The notes: a model not told the origin generated them from the sequence alone. DNA of 64,000 bases from Branchinecta lynchi (GCA_023053575.1 JAKZAP010000017.1:8439501-8503500), one strand, 5' to 3'. Positions 33,831 to 45,830 are shown, counted from the stretch's first letter. Made by a program: numbers and translations.

Positions 33831-35194
33831 AGTGGTCGCTTTAATAGACCCTTTTTTCTCGCACTTAGTTTCATCTCGCTGAGGCTACATCGTTTTATTA
33901 AATCATTATTCAAATTTGAGGCTAGTTAGAGCTCTAATGATTTTACTTAAGAACCTTGATGGACCTCTAAGACTTTCCCAAGCCCCGAGCGTTTGCTGAT
34001 AGGCATAGAGTTGTAATGCTTTCGGTATAAGAGAGAACCAACGCTTGTACTTACATGGGCATCTCCATCGTCGGTGATGATATGCTGTAATACCTGTGTC
34101 AAACCTGTCACAGTTTGTTTCATATTCCTCTTTTGTGCCAAGACCCAATATTACAGTAGGATAATTGTCGTCTACTTTTAGCTGAAGCACAGATATACTA
34201 CTTTGATACTTATTGCTATATCCGTAACTACCACACTCTTGTATATGCGAATGGTGAGATGTTTTATTTGATTCTCACTTGTCTCGTCTTTTCCTTGTCC
34301 CACTTTTTGTCCTTGTCGTAGCCAAATGCCGCTTTATTTGTCAGGTTAATTACTCTCTTGACAATTGTCACACAGAACGCACTTATTTACAGTTATCTGT
34401 GACAAGACTGCTGATAAGAAAAAGCTAATGACGAAACACTTGTCTGACAAAAAAAGAGACAAATTGTCACGCTTTGTCACAAAACAAAACAGCATTTGCG
34501 AGACATGACCGGTAAATAAAACAGCATTTGTGAGACAAGACTCGACTTGTCTGAAACAAAATGTTTCAAGGTCCTTGAATGGAATTCAAATTTTTAAAAC
34601 AAGGGCACGGCCTTTGAAGAACAAGCGTACAAGTTTCGAAGCATAGGGTCAGACCACCCCTCGTAAAACCACGCGGGCTGGCGACTGCGACGAAAACTAG
34701 TGTGAAACACTATTTGGTTATCTTCTGCCCTCCTGGGAGCAATCGAGAATAGCCGATCCTTGCCTCCCTACTCCCCTCCCTGCTCCTATTCTGGACGCCA
34801 CGATAAATGGCGAATATAATCAAAATCGATTCGTTTATTGACAAACCAACTTCGTACCTTTCTTCAGCAGAAGATGGTAAATGATGCTGGTCATTTACAT
34901 GAATGAAATAATATACATTACGCTAATTGGTCATTTTGTTAAAGATCTCTCTAAAAAAAAATAAAGGAGAACGGTTGCTACATCTTGGTTTCTACCAGCT
35001 CTCCAGATAATTGGGCTTTAAGTGATGAAGCGGCCTCGACGGTTGTTTTTGTGGGAAAGTTAGTCCCTGTTTAGGCCAGTAAGGAATTCCTAGACACGAG
35101 CGAATATCTGATCCAAGGGAATATGACTAGCCTGGAGGTAGGAGTACGCAGGAGATAGCAGAGCGGATTAGAGGTATCAACATCAGCCTGTACA
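33831..35194. other. no gene recognised
   Basis: At 34275-34565 the motifs TTGTCACA and GACAAG recur in both orientations (possible MITE, ends not defined). Nothing coding is supported. Confidence 0.35.
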
Positions 35195-35465
35195 GGTCAA
35201 ACTGGCGGTGCTGATCTCTGATTATCTGCCGTCAGCCAGGAAGTTCAATGGACGGCTGGGGGCTAGCCATCCTGGCGCTGCTTTCGCTCGACTTCCTCAT
35301 ATTTCTCCAGGGGCCCATTTGAAGCTGGCTGGACTGTGTCTTGTTGTAAAGGGTTACACCACTAACCCCCCGCCCCAAACCAAACGGTAGGCACTATCGA
35401 GACTCGAACTAGCGAAGCTTCGCTTACGTGTTTGGCTCGGCTAGGACGGACCCCCTAGCAACTGA
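35195..35465 (-). repeat. tRNA-derived SINE, copy 2
   Basis: Read on the minus strand, a diverged A box (CCTAGCCGAGCC) and a B box (AGTTCGAGTCTC) are followed by GTGCCTACCGTTTGGTTTGG and a body containing GCTTCAAATGGGCCCC. This parallels 50985-51260. Confidence 0.55.
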
Positions 35466-35500
35466 CTTTCCCCTAACAGGGAGGATTTGGGGGGGTTAAA

Positions 35501-36235
35501 ACAAGAGCTGGAAGCTCATATGGCACTTGCAAGGCTGGGTCAGAGGATAGAGGAAGGAGTTCGTCGCTTCGTGGGTTTGTTGTGATCATTTGTAAGCGAA
35601 GCCCTTGAGACAAGAATGGTCATGGGTCCTTACCCTAGGTTCCCACTGAGGCTATATGGGCCATCGCCGAGATTTTCGTCGCCAAAGTCGGCGATTTCTG
35701 TTGCTTCGTCAGGCGATTTTCAGTGTTGGGAAAATTCAACTTTAATCGGGCGACAGTACGATTTTATGCACGCAAAAGCAACATTTCGTGTTAAATTCTG
35801 ATGCCGAAGAAAGTTCAGTGTGAACATCCAGGTGATACAAATCTTTTGTCGCTGCGATTGAAAAATCTCGTTCATCGCCGCGATTTGCCCTGTGCGAACC
35901 TAGGGTTAGATTCGGTCCGGACTTGAAACGGGACATCATGAGACATGACCTCTTTCCAAATACCAAGTTTCATTAAGTTCCGATCACCCGTTCGAAAGTT
36001 ATGCTTGACACTACATTCCTGATTCCGGCTCCTCTTCCCCCCCCCCCCCACACGATGGTCGGATCGGGCAAGTGACTATTTGCAAGTTAGTTTCGTCGGC
36101 CTGCCAATTTTCATCGTCACAGCACATCTGGAAGTACCCTAACTCGCAAACACTGGACTGACCGACCGACATACCGACGGATAAGTGATCGATATATGGC
36201 ACTTGGCCGGAAGGCAAGTGCCATACAAACCGAGT
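35501..36235 (+). mobile_element. H1 family element, short complete copy
   Basis: Starts ACAAGAGCTGGAAGCTCATA and ends with an ACCGACCGACATACCGACGG run and the terminal hairpin at 36195-36225. It has one internal module (GATCACCCGTTCGAAAGTTA, C-run, TTTTCATCGTC). At 0.73 kb it is probably the minimal form of the 2.2-kb copy at 8272. Confidence 0.6.
36195..36225 (+). other. 3' hairpin of H1 element
   Basis: TATGGCACTTG pairs with CAAGTGCCATA around a GGAA loop with an extra CC/GG closing pair. Loop bases differ from 10437-10466 while the arms are conserved. Confidence 0.8.
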
Positions 36236-37724
36236 AGTCTCCTAACAGAGTGATGGGTCAGGCCGGCAACCAAAATTCATTTTTCGAAACAATTGGTCGA
36301 GGAAAATAAAATACTAAGCAAATCAGAGATAATTACGTAGACCACAGTGGCCTGACATATCGCAAGAAAAGCAGATGGAAATGGTGTTTTTCGCGGTCAC
36401 TCGAGGGGAAATCTCGGTCACTCGCTAGTACCGAGCGAGGAAAGTATTGTAATTGTTATTCGCAGGTATTGGTGAGAGGCTCGTGTTTTCATTTTCGGTT
36501 TTCCATTTTCTGTTGTTTCTAGGTTCTCCGCTTTGTTTTGGTTTGTCTCGTTTGGTGATCTTCATCCGCTTTTTGGCATGTTTCCTCGAAATTTTCCGTC
36601 TGCGGTGAAGATGGGAGGCGGTTGTCCTCCCGAAATATTCGCTTCGCTTTTCAGTATTTTCGTTGGCCTTTAACAAAAAAAAACATTTTCGTCTGTTTTT
36701 CTTCCGGTTTCTTATGAGTAAGCAAATCATAAAGGGTACTGGTGTCATAGTAGTTCCTCGTTTTCCCCGGACCTGTACGTGAATCTGTGCTTTTATTGTC
36801 CTCACCCACTACAGATAAATAAGTTTCGCGATAAGACAGTAACGCCTCTTAGTTAAATTCTAACCAAGTTTACTGCAAATTTGGAGACTGAAGTCCTGTT
36901 CACAAACATGCCTGGCCAAGCGCAGATGCATAGGCTCATGTCTAGCATCACAGTCCACACCCATGCGTAGGCGCAGATTTTTGGGCCAGGCAAGAAGTTC
37001 TTTACCCTAGAACTCGGTGCCTGGCTGAGCCTGGGTATGTGCCTAGGTATCCGTACTTGGCTAGTCATGGTTGTGGTTGGGAATGCGACTTAACGACCAA
37101 CACAGTAAAGATGAAAGTCTACCTCCCGATGAAAAATTCATCTCAAAATAGTTGCATGAAGTTGTACGAAAAAGTAGCATGCAGTACGAATTGATGCTAC
37201 GACATGTTTCTATGTCAAGGCTACCGTGTCACTGCATGTTACTATTAGCAAGACTGGATGGTATTATAGCAAGACAGGGTGCTACTGGATACTACTGCTT
37301 AAAACTAGCCCAGTCGCAGGCACGTTAAGTCATAGTATTCTTTACTATTATCAATACATGCAACTTTTTCGAACTACTATCATACAACTACACAGGCTAC
37401 AAATTTTTAATCGATAGGTGTCGTCGCGGATTTGGAACTCAGCGTCTCGTGTCGCTGTGAAGGTATATTTCGAAAAGGCGCAAACCGAGGTCGCAGGGTT
37501 TTGAAACTCCAGAGGTGCAGAAAACGTGCCTTGCAGGGGTATTTCGGAATCCCAAAACATACAAAAATGTCCAGTCGTTATCAAATTAGTGATCCACTAA
37601 CGGCAGTGGACAAACAAATAGAAACTTATAGCGAAATATTGATCACGACTGGAAAACCCTCTTGGTTTAGTTGTATGGTAAGAGTTATACTGTGTATTTT
37701 GTAAGTCATTCTCTTTCGTGTTTT
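36236..37724. other. no gene recognised
   Basis: The minus frame at 36425-36805 is long but basic, low-complexity and without domain. Nothing else is supported. Confidence 0.35.
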
Positions 37725-37875
37725 CCTTCCTTTTTCTCTTTTTTTCTTATTATTTACTCCGTCTTTGTGCCTTGTGTTTATTTTGAGGGTCACTAATAAA
37801 ATCATCATCATCATAAGTGACGGGATAGCTATGACTTCGCAAAAGTTGTCCGTCTGTTAGCACGATAATTCAGGG
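37725..37875 (+). repeat. LINE 3' tail (probable), then H2 scrap
   Basis: TAATAAAATCATCATCATCA at about 37793 looks like a LINE 3' end with an ATC tail. Directly after it, GACTTCGCAAAAGTTGTCCG is a fragment of the H2 3' end in reverse. Confidence 0.35.
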
Positions 37876-38165
37876 GTAAGGAAACGTAGTAGTAGAAGGA
37901 TGCGCAAGGGGTCTTCTGTTTTTCGTCAGCGGAGTCCGCGTGGAGTGTTTCTTCTTATTCTCGCGGTTCCTCTCGATTCCCCGAGGAGCCTGCGGCGGAA
38001 CGGCGAGAATACGCCTTAAGACACGTGCACACACAGTCTGATAAGGTTTCACGTGCGAAAATCGCGTCACTATGGGAAACCTTCATGCGATGCGCCCACA
38101 TTTCGTAAGGAGGGGAAATATCGCATCCGGCTGGGAAAATTGGACTGTGTGTTAAAGTACACTTG

Positions 38166-38716
38166 GGCGTATTCTCGCCGTTCCCCGGGGAATCAAGGGA
38201 AACGGCGAGAGTAGAGGGAGTCGATCCACGCAGAGGGAAAACAACGAGAAAACAGAGAAAAATAGATTTTGTTCGAACAAATATTTTCAGGTGACAGAAT
38301 ATTTTTGATTTTGTTACTCTGATTGTTTTTGTCAGGTGACAGAATATTTTTGATTTTGTTATTCTGATTGTTTTTGCTTAATTTTATACTGTTATTACTT
38401 ACATTCAAAAAACCGTAAATACAATAGAAAATATGTGTTTTTCTCAAATCACTTTTAACCCATAAGCGAACTCAATATTGATCTCAGAAATTTTTACTAG
38501 CCATCTTTAACATCTGTTTTTAAAAGACAAGAACGTCAGAAATTCCCAAAATCGATTCCCCTCGGAATCTGCAAAGTAGTCCTTCTTTTATGATGGTGAT
38601 AAAAGGAAAACTCCGCGTCCGTGGGGACTCGCGAGAATACGAGGAGCGAGTCCACGGGACAAACAAAATCGCGGGACTCCTCGAGAGGAGTTCTCAGGGA
38701 ACAGCGAGAATACGCC
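38166..38716. mobile_element. 551-bp MITE with 22-bp inverted ends
   Basis: Left end GGCGTATTCTCGCCGTTCCC pairs with the right end (reverse strand GGCGTATTCTCGCTGTTCCC). Inside is a direct duplication of about 48 bp (GGTGACAGAATATTTTTGAT at 38291 and 38334). A separate right-type end lies at about 37998-38013, so a second truncated copy sits just upstream. Family unknown; no clear target duplication. Confidence 0.6.
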
Positions 38717-40700
38717 TTTAGGAGAGTTAAGCAAGTCTCAGACAGTCCCGGATTTTCGAGGCGTTTTTCTCCGAAGTATTTCTTTATTCTATTGGTTTAG
38801 TATTATACAGTCCCGCGTTTTCACATATTCTTTTCTTTTACAGTTGATTGGTATCATCTTCGCCGTCTGTCTGGCACGAGAGATCCGAAAAACGTACGAA
38901 ACAGTATAAAAGCCAGCCGTGCAGTTGCTTACAGTATTACTAAAGGCTTTAAGTGCGCATTTGGCACAAAAGAGGCGCAAAATCTTTAAGAGATATCACG
39001 TGGGAGTTCTTACCAGAAAGACAGTTCATGTATATTGTGAAGTGCGAATGGACGGCTTTGAGGAATAGTGTTCCTTCCGTATGCAGTTTAATGAGTGTAA
39101 AAGTATTCAGTAGTGATCCGAAGAACTGAGATGGGCCGATGGCCGTGGCTCTGGAATTGTTGTCATAGTCATGTCATCGCTAGCCCCAACCAAATCAGTA
39201 TCGAACAGGCTCTCTCCCAGACTTCTAATGTAAAACAGTTCTTTCAAACGGTATATCGCCTTTGGGTGGAGTAAAGGTATGTTTCTCTGAACGTGGAACA
39301 GCTCCATTGGGTCTTCACTTTACCATTTCGCCCGAAACTGCACTGTTCAAAGTGTAAGAAGCATTCCTCTACTTTGCACCAAGGGCTCATGGTTTGTTGT
39401 TTCATAGTTGTTCACAAGCGCTTCCCTCTAGTGTCATTGCTTGCGATCTTCTTTTCCTCTTGTTAGTCTCCGCGGTTTCCTCCACAGGACGCACAACTAC
39501 GGCAAGAATTAAAAGCGACATTTTTGGGTTTTTGTAGATCGGCTAATTACCCCGCTTAAGATGTTATAGTTCGAATATTTTGGTTGCGCTTCCAATTACC
39601 GTCTTAAGCTAAGAGCAAACCAAATTACATACTCTGACACAACAACAACAGAGGAACGACGCGTCGCGATTTCTAGGACATAATATTCTCCAAAGGCTCT
39701 GGGATCATAATCCCAATCCGGTATCACTCTCGCCTACTACCCTCCTGTGTACTGCCAGCGCGGGCCTCATTCAATGGTAAAATGTAGTGGGGTTTTCCCC
39801 AGTCATAAAATGACATCTACAGGGATTGAAACCAACTTGGTTAGGTAGAACGAGACCGCAAAAAATTCCTGCTATAACACGCCGGAGGTCACAAGGTTTC
39901 CTGTAGCCTGTTCGTGAAGTGGCTGCTCTCTTTCCCGATGCCCCCCCCCCCCCCGCCCCAGCTTCCCAGTCTTAATCTTAGTCACTCTTAGTGCTACTAG
40001 GAAATCGGATCAAAATTGGCGCAATGTAAACTGGGTAGTTGGGTTCCGTATCTTCCCTTGGTTCTCCTCTCCGCATGACTAGGTCGGTATTTTACTGTTA
40101 GGCCATACCCAGGGGTTGAATCCAAGCGAGGGCTATATTACCAGAATTTTCCACTGTCATTCATTCTGGGGGAAAATACAGTATTTTGAAAAAAATCCAG
40201 CCGGAAAATATCTGACTGAGCTTGAACCGAAATCCGTCAGGATTTCCGTGCCAGAAGAGACATCTAGGCAGTGGGGACTGAATTCTGAACTCTGAAACCT
40301 TAAACTCGCACTGTGTAGGCCTATTCCGAAGTTTGAGTTAGTGCATTATTGATGGTGATTGTGAATCGTGTTTTATGGTGCTAAACAAGTTAGCTGAATT
40401 ATTTCATATGCCTCGGCGTGAAGAGGACCCTTGCCAGGAAGGGCCGAATACAAATTTCAAAAATTCAAAGTTGGCGCTCGTATTATTTGCTGTTTGGTGT
40501 GTATTATTTCAAAATTGATTGCCAATCATGTTTAATGGTGCTTGAATAATTAGTCAGCTGACAAAAAACTGAAACGCAATAAAAAAAAAAATTATAGCTG
40601 AGATAAAATAGTTCACTGAATTGTCAACTGGGTAATTCGTTCACCACCATCAAACCTGAAGAGTTCGCCCGTTTTGCAAGTACAAGACAACCATCAACCA
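38717..40700. other. no gene recognised; decayed hammerhead remnant
   Basis: GAGGACCCTTGCCAGGAAGG at about 40427 is a decayed piece of the PLE hammerhead (CTGACGA lost). A C-run lies near 39945. No exon found. Confidence 0.4.
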
Positions 40701-41262
40701 GAGCTTCGTTTTGTTGCACGCTGCAACTCCACTTCTCGGCCGCTTCCGGACTGATTCTTTCTACATCCGTTTTTGCACTCCAGTGCTTCCGAGGAAGACG
40801 GCAGCGCTTCTCGAGAATCACGGACTTGTTCACCGACCAAGTCCGTGCTTCCCTGCAAGGGGCTGCATCAACTAAGAAGAAATCGCGCGGGCAGTGAATC
40901 CTAGAACGCATCTTGTCCGAAGCAAAGAAGTGCTCCAGCAGCGAAGCGGCAGCACTATTGCAACAAAAACGAGGCTCAGAGCTTCATTTTTGTTGCACGC
41001 TGCAGCTCCACTTCTCGGTCGCTTCCGGGCTGATTATTTCCACATTCGTTTTTGCACTGCAGTGCTTCCGAGGAAGACGGCAGCGCTTCTCGAGGATCGC
41101 GGACTTGCTTACCGACCAAGCCCGTGCTTCCCTGCAAGGTGCTGCATCAACTAAGAAGAAATCGCGCGGGCAGTGAATCCAAGAACGCATCTTGTGCGGA
41201 AGCAAAGAAGTGCTCCAGCAGCGAAGCAGCAGCACTATTGCAGCAAAAACGAGGCTCAAGTT
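40701..41262. repeat. two tandem copies of a 279-bp unit
   Basis: GTTGCACGCTGCA, CGAGGAAGACGGCAGCGCTT and AAGAAATCGCGCGGGCAGTG each occur twice, about 279 bp apart. Both strands have frames open across much of the unit, but none matches a family I know. Confidence 0.8.
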
Positions 41263-41591
41263 GATTGTCAGCGTAGGAGAACTTCACACTAGGAGAGACT
41301 AAAAGGGGAGCATCAGTAAGAAGATTCGCGCACTAATTCGGGATCATATTCCCCGGCGCTTTTGCATCTACAGCGGTGTATATACGAATACTTTTCGCAC
41401 TTAGTGTTTGTATATTTGTACGTGTGCCTTGTATCCTATTAAAAAAAATCTAGGCTACTATTGGACTTTTTTGTGTACCAGGTCAATAATTATATAAATG
41501 TGTGTTATTCCTTGTTTCTAATATACGATTTATTCCGTAATCCGATCAAAGTTTGAAGTATAAAATATCGAAAGAATAATCATAAGAAACA

Positions 41592-42209
41592 TCATCGGGA
41601 TAAAAGAGAACTTACAAAGGCACGCAATGCAGAAGAAAATAAGCTTAAACGCACGCACACCATTGGCCTACAAAAGCAAATCAAAAATCGATCCGGATTT
41701 TTGGGACCTAGAGCGAGAAACCTATGATACCATACATTTATCCGTCTGTCTGTGACCAAAGTAACTTTCGATTGTTCTGACATATTTTGAGATACCCGGC
41801 GGTAAAAACCGAGACCAGTGGGAAAAAAAGCTAGAGAAATCTCATTTTTTCTAAATTCGTCAGCGTGATGGTTTATTTTATAGTCTAGGTGAGCAAATAA
41901 GTTGCCAGTCACTGTCACAAGTTTTATAGAATCTAACACAAGGATACGCAGCACACTCCTATTTAATGGTTCATTTTTGCAGATAGCATGGTATCTGTTA
42001 CCACTGTAGCTGGACCTGCAATTAAGCGTTTTTGAAATTATCGTGGTTTCTGATACTACTGTTGCTCTGCAAATCCGACAATTGCCGAAATTGCACTTTT
42101 TGATGTCATCCCTAACGAAAAACTGATCTCTAGTCACAGAACTAAGTGCTAAACTTCTTTCCCACCAATTTGACAAAATCTTATGCTCTATTGTTGGCAC
42201 GGGCGTCAC
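41592..42209 (-). CDS. unassigned 205-residue ORF with cysteine cluster
   Basis: An open frame of 205 codons, long for this A-T-rich sequence. I do not recognise the whole protein. Residues around 38-48 read CNFGNCRIC, followed by TTIIS, a short Tyr-containing stretch and ICK. The linker between reverse transcriptase and GIY-YIG domain in some Penelope-like elements (and related GIY-YIG ORFs) has a similar order: Cys cluster, T-I-I-S, Y, then C. After that the similarity stops, which could mean a decayed element read out of frame. There are no splice signals or neighbours to suggest a host gene. The last 30 residues are hydrophobic and low in information. Most likely a transposon relic. Confidence 0.3.
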   Translation of the reverse strand: MTPVPTIEHKILSNWWERSLALSSVTRDQFFVRDDIKKCNFGNCRICRATVVSETTIISKTLNCRSSYSGNRYHAICKNEPLNRSVLRILVLDSIKLVTVTGNLFAHLDYKINHHADEFRKNEISLAFFPTGLGFYRRVSQNMSEQSKVTLVTDRRINVWYHRFLALGPKNPDRFLICFCRPMVCVRLSLFSSALRAFVSSLLSR

Positions 42210-42224
42210 GACTGGAGGGGGGAG

Positions 42225-42375
42225 GGGTCCCCCCCCACCCCAACTGCTGTCGGCCAGTCGGTAAAAAATAACCGAGTCGGCACTAAGCGCCGCGATTTTT
42301 CGTCAAAACAGTTAACTCTTTCCATGAAAACAGTCGTTTTTTCTGAAAATTGGTCCATTTTTAGTGGAGTGTTCC
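42225..42375. repeat. family D repeat (CGTCAAAACAGT type)
   Basis: CCAGTCGGTAAAAAATAACC, TTTTTCGTCAAAACAGTTAA and GAAAACAGTCGTTTTTTCTG, as at 43500-43610, 50150-50285 and 55680-55905. Confidence 0.5.
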
Positions 42376-42439
42376 TTGGAACAATCCATCCACTAGTGCG
42401 AGCGCTGTAGCAGTTTTCGGTTTCCACCATATTTTGTGG

Positions 42440-43025
42440 AGCTCATAACTCGTGAACGAGTGCAAGTACCAAGTTCAAACTTGGTACACTTGTGGGTATT
42501 GGGGTCTAGTTGTGCCTTTTGAGGGTCCCATCCCCCACACCCAACCGGTTCAGGAGCAAATGGGCCCAGATTTCCCAGTGAATAATTTCATAACTTGACC
42601 AGAACTGGACATAGGACGATGAAGTTTCTTGGACGTGTAGCTCCTAGGGCTGGGAGATTTCTTTTGAAGTTGCACCCCCCCCCCCCCACCCACCCACACC
42701 GTTCATGGGCAACTGGGCCCAGATTGCCCAGGAGTAAAGTTCGTTACCCTTGCCAGGAATCAACAGGTATCGAGTTGAAACTTGGTAGGATTGTGAGCAT
42801 TGGGGTCTCTTTTTACTTGCTGCGGTTTTACTTGTTACCCCACCCCCACTTGGTTCATGGGCAATTGGGCCAGATTGCCCATTTTTTAATGTTTTTAATT
42901 TGACAATAAGTGGAGATAAGGTGATGAAATTCCTTTGTGCTTTAGGATTATAGGGACCGGGGAGAGTTGAACCACCCCCACCCTCCCGTTCATGGGCAGC
43001 TGGGCCCAGATTTACCATGAGTTAA
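42440..43025. repeat. four tandem modules of about 150-190 bp
   Basis: TTCATGGGCAACTGGGCCCA-like cores recur near 42550, 42703, 42855 and 42991, each preceded by a C-rich block. Same build as H1/H2 elements, but no terminal motif seen. Confidence 0.6.
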
Positions 43026-43499
43026 GTTCGTCTATGACTCTTGTATATTTGGGGAGATATGTCTATGGATGAGGATTTGGTGTACCATCAAAAAATAAGA
43101 CGACGCGACGTAACAGATGGAAACTGGACTGTTTTGTGATATGATCGATGATATGCCGTACTTAATGAATTGTGACAAAAAGGGCATTAGTCTGCTAAGA
43201 ATTGGCTTATCGCACTTGTTATTACCTTGCTAATGAACAAGAGGTTTAAAGGGTGGGATTGGCAGGCAGACCAATCAGTGTTCGAACAAATGCTATTCGT
43301 GCAAGATCTTCAACATTTCTTTGGATTTATACTGGCGGTTTGTTTACATTTAAAGCTTTTAAAGGGGTGTGATTACAAGATTATTTCAATACTTGTTTGG
43401 TTACTGGGGAAGAGAAATGTCTTGGTTCTAAAGCTGTTTGTATATAAATGTGATAAACATTTTACTTTTACACTCCACGTCTGAGCGCTTGCGCACTTG
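43026..43499. other. no gene recognised
   Basis: The frame at 43227-43484 shows no domain; nothing else supported. Confidence 0.35.
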
Positions 43500-43610
43500 T
43501 TCGTCAAAATAGTCGATTTTTTTTCAAAAATGTAATTTTTGTTGTTGAAAACGTCGTTTTTTCTGCAGAAAAAATTACCAGCCAGTCGGTAAATGCCTCG
43601 TCGTATTTTG
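43500..43610. repeat. family D repeat
   Basis: TCGTCAAAATAGTCGATTTT and CCAGTCGGTAAATGCCTCGT, shared with 55680-55905. Confidence 0.5.
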
Positions 43611-43624
43611 GCTAGTAACGCCTC

Positions 43625-43815
43625 TGATTGTTGGTGATGACGGAAGTGGTAACCGACCGGTAATCACGGTCGGACCGGGGTATCTGAATACCAGATACCA
43701 CGATAATTGGTCAGATACCACGGTAACTGCTAAAATGACTTTTGACCGTGTGGTATCAGATACCACGATAACTGCGAAAAGGGACTTAAGACTGTGGTAT
43801 CACATACCATGGTAT
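43625..43815. repeat. tandem palindromes GTGGTATCAGATACCACG
   Basis: Four or so units of about 45-60 bp, each with a GGTATC..GATACC palindrome followed by a GATAACTG-like box and a spacer. Confidence 0.65.
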
Positions 43816-44951
43816 CTGCAAAAATGCAACTAATTTTAAATTGCGTAATGAGCTTTCGTTTCCTACATTTTTTAAAACATGACACTACGAATGGTTGCAA
43901 TGTTATACTATTAACAAAAAAAAACTTTAGTCATAGTGGAGCTATTCTGTAACACTTGTAGATGAAATAAAAACTACGCATCCTTGTGTTGAAATTTGTA
44001 TCACACTTCTGACTGTGTAGTTAACTTGCAACTATCGCTAACCTAACGTGTCGAAAGCCCTGATGGTTCACCACATCACAAGATCATGCAGCACATCACA
44101 ATCGCCAACGACCCGTGCACACTTTGTAACGTCAGCTGAATGAAAAAAATATCGTTTGATCGTATCACCTGAGGAACGACGATAATGAGTACTTGCAGTT
44201 CAAACTCTAGGTGGTGCACTATTCCTCTGACGCACATTATGACCTCACTGCGTTCCCGCACCAAGTCGCTGCAGTCGAAATTGTGTGCCTTCAAGTCGAA
44301 ACACTATCGATTGCACTTTATAGCTTGATTACAGAAATAACTGCCGCTTTCTCGAGCATATCACAAATTCACAAATTTCCGTCTAGGCGTTAAAAGCGTT
44401 TCAATGGCAGACCACAGTGCATAGTTACGACTAAGGGCAAGTCATAATAATTGCTGCAAGTTTGCTATTACATATGTGAACGCTTCACAGTTCACTAGTT
44501 ATTTACTACTTAACCAGTAGAATGGCGCAATTATTTCACTGTGTGTGTGTGCACAGTTTGTGTTTGTGTTTCACTATTGTCAAGGAGCACATAATCGCCA
44601 TGGTTTGTGTCAATAGGTATAGAAGCTATGTCTTCTGCTATCTGTCGGGTCTGGGTCTCCTTTACAAACCTTCCGCTTATGTATCCTGGAAAGGGCAATC
44701 AGATGAGAAAAATAGAACAGTAATAAAATGATTATATAATGATTCCATGAGTGTTGTGTGGCTGATAGAAACATCAATAGAATTTTATGCTAACTGACTT
44801 AACCGAGTGGGTGGCGGTATTCAGTCATATTTCAGAAAACAAATCCAAAACAGAAGAAGGCAAAAGAAACAGAAAGAATAGTGAAATTAAACTACTAATT
44901 GCTTCATTTCGGGTACCTCAGTCTTAGATGCGCCCTTTGATTCGCGCGACC
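43816..44951. other. no gene recognised
   Basis: No repeat or exon with support. The last 100 bases could be a promoter/5' UTR for the ORF at 44952; CCTCAGTCTTAG near 44917 resembles an initiator but is weak evidence. Confidence 0.3.
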
Positions 44952-45200
44952 ATGGCTAGAAATTTAGTTCCCATAATAGTACTCGCGATATCCGCATTCT
45001 GCCTATCGCAATATGCTTCCAGCTGCAAATATGAAGAAGAAGGACAAGATACGGCAAATGTCAGGAAGGAGTCTTTGGAGCAGAGGCGTCATTTCGCTGA
45101 AACCTGCAAGCAGCAGGCGGCGTCCTGCAAGCAGCGGCGGCGTTTCAAGGGGGCCCTCAGCTATCCAGGAAAAAATCGGAAAGTAGCCGCCTCGACTTGA
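44952..45200 (+). CDS. small putative secreted protein
   Basis: 82 codons from the ATG at 44952, preferred over 44928 because it lies in a good initiation context (GACCATGG) and directly starts a signal peptide: MARNLVPIIVLAISAFCLS, with likely cleavage after YASS. The mature part would be about 58 residues, hydrophilic, with three cysteines (CKY, TCKQ, SCKQ) and a basic tail (KQRRRFKG). The doubled CKQQAA/CKQRRR segment reflects a short internal DNA duplication. Family not recognised; it could be a venom-, neuropeptide- or antimicrobial-type precursor, or a chance ORF. There is no clear poly(A) signal, though AATAAG occurs at 45318. The reverse strand is also open, which lowers confidence. 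Confidence 0.3.
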   Translation: MARNLVPIIVLAISAFCLSQYASSCKYEEEGQDTANVRKESLEQRRHFAETCKQQAASCKQRRRFKGALSYPGKNRKVAAST

Positions 45201-45399
45201 TGCCATGTTACACGGATGTCTATCGCGCCTTGAAGACATTCTATCCTCAAACAATGGGTCATTATCTCCAATTTAAAAAGTTCAATTTTCATGAGTGATC
45301 TTGGTCAACTGATAAAATAAGTGTATTTAAAAGCCCACGGGCCACATACATAACACAACAATAATACACACTACAAGAGGAAACAACAACAATATTTTC

Positions 45400-45830
45400 C
45401 TATGTAGAAGCCTCACTACTAAGCTTGGTCGCTCTTAGCTTCAGCGCTCCGTCGATATATTCGCACACCTTTATTATAACCCATTCCGAAGTGCTATTCA
45501 GGATATCCGGAAGAAGCAAAACACTCCCCTTAAAAAAGATCCCCTTAACTCCGAAAGCTCCTAGCATCAATTGAGAAAGTGGTCCATGTTTTCCGCTACC
45601 CCTGCTTTGCAAAGTTGGCAATTATACCTGACATCTGTCCTATGCCTCAAAAACTGTAATTAGCTCTGGCCTGGATCCATAACTTCAAAAAATTTTGAGG
45701 TAGATTCGTTTTAAAATAAAACTCAGGCCCAAACACCTCAATCTCACGGCAAAACTCCAAAGTTTCGGACTGACTTATTACGCAACCAGATTTCACAATT
45801 CCGATGAGAAAATAATTTTTAGGGCTATTT
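45400..45830 (-). pseudogene. decayed non-LTR retrotransposon 3' end
   Basis: On the minus strand, LIGIVKSGCVISQSETLEF leads through WIQARANYSF to CQLCKAGVAENMDHFLN, the CxxC...HFL zinc-finger-like tail of LINE reverse transcriptases, followed after a frame change by LPDILNSTSEW..VCEYIDGALKLR. Two stops follow HFLN in the zinc-finger frame and at least one frameshift is present, so it is dead. It is not from the element at 59.3 kb as far as can be compared. Confidence 0.65.

Noticed and set aside
33906..34190. 94-residue minus ORF as an exon.
   Set aside because: No recognisable domain and no convincing acceptor/donor pair; overlapping frame also open.
36425..36805. 126-residue basic ORF on minus as a nuclear protein.
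   Set aside because: Low complexity, no domain, no splice or promoter context.
40624..41264. Overlapping ORFs in the 279-bp duplication as coding genes.
   Set aside because: Several frames on both strands are open at once in the GC-richer repeat; no family match and no consistent start.
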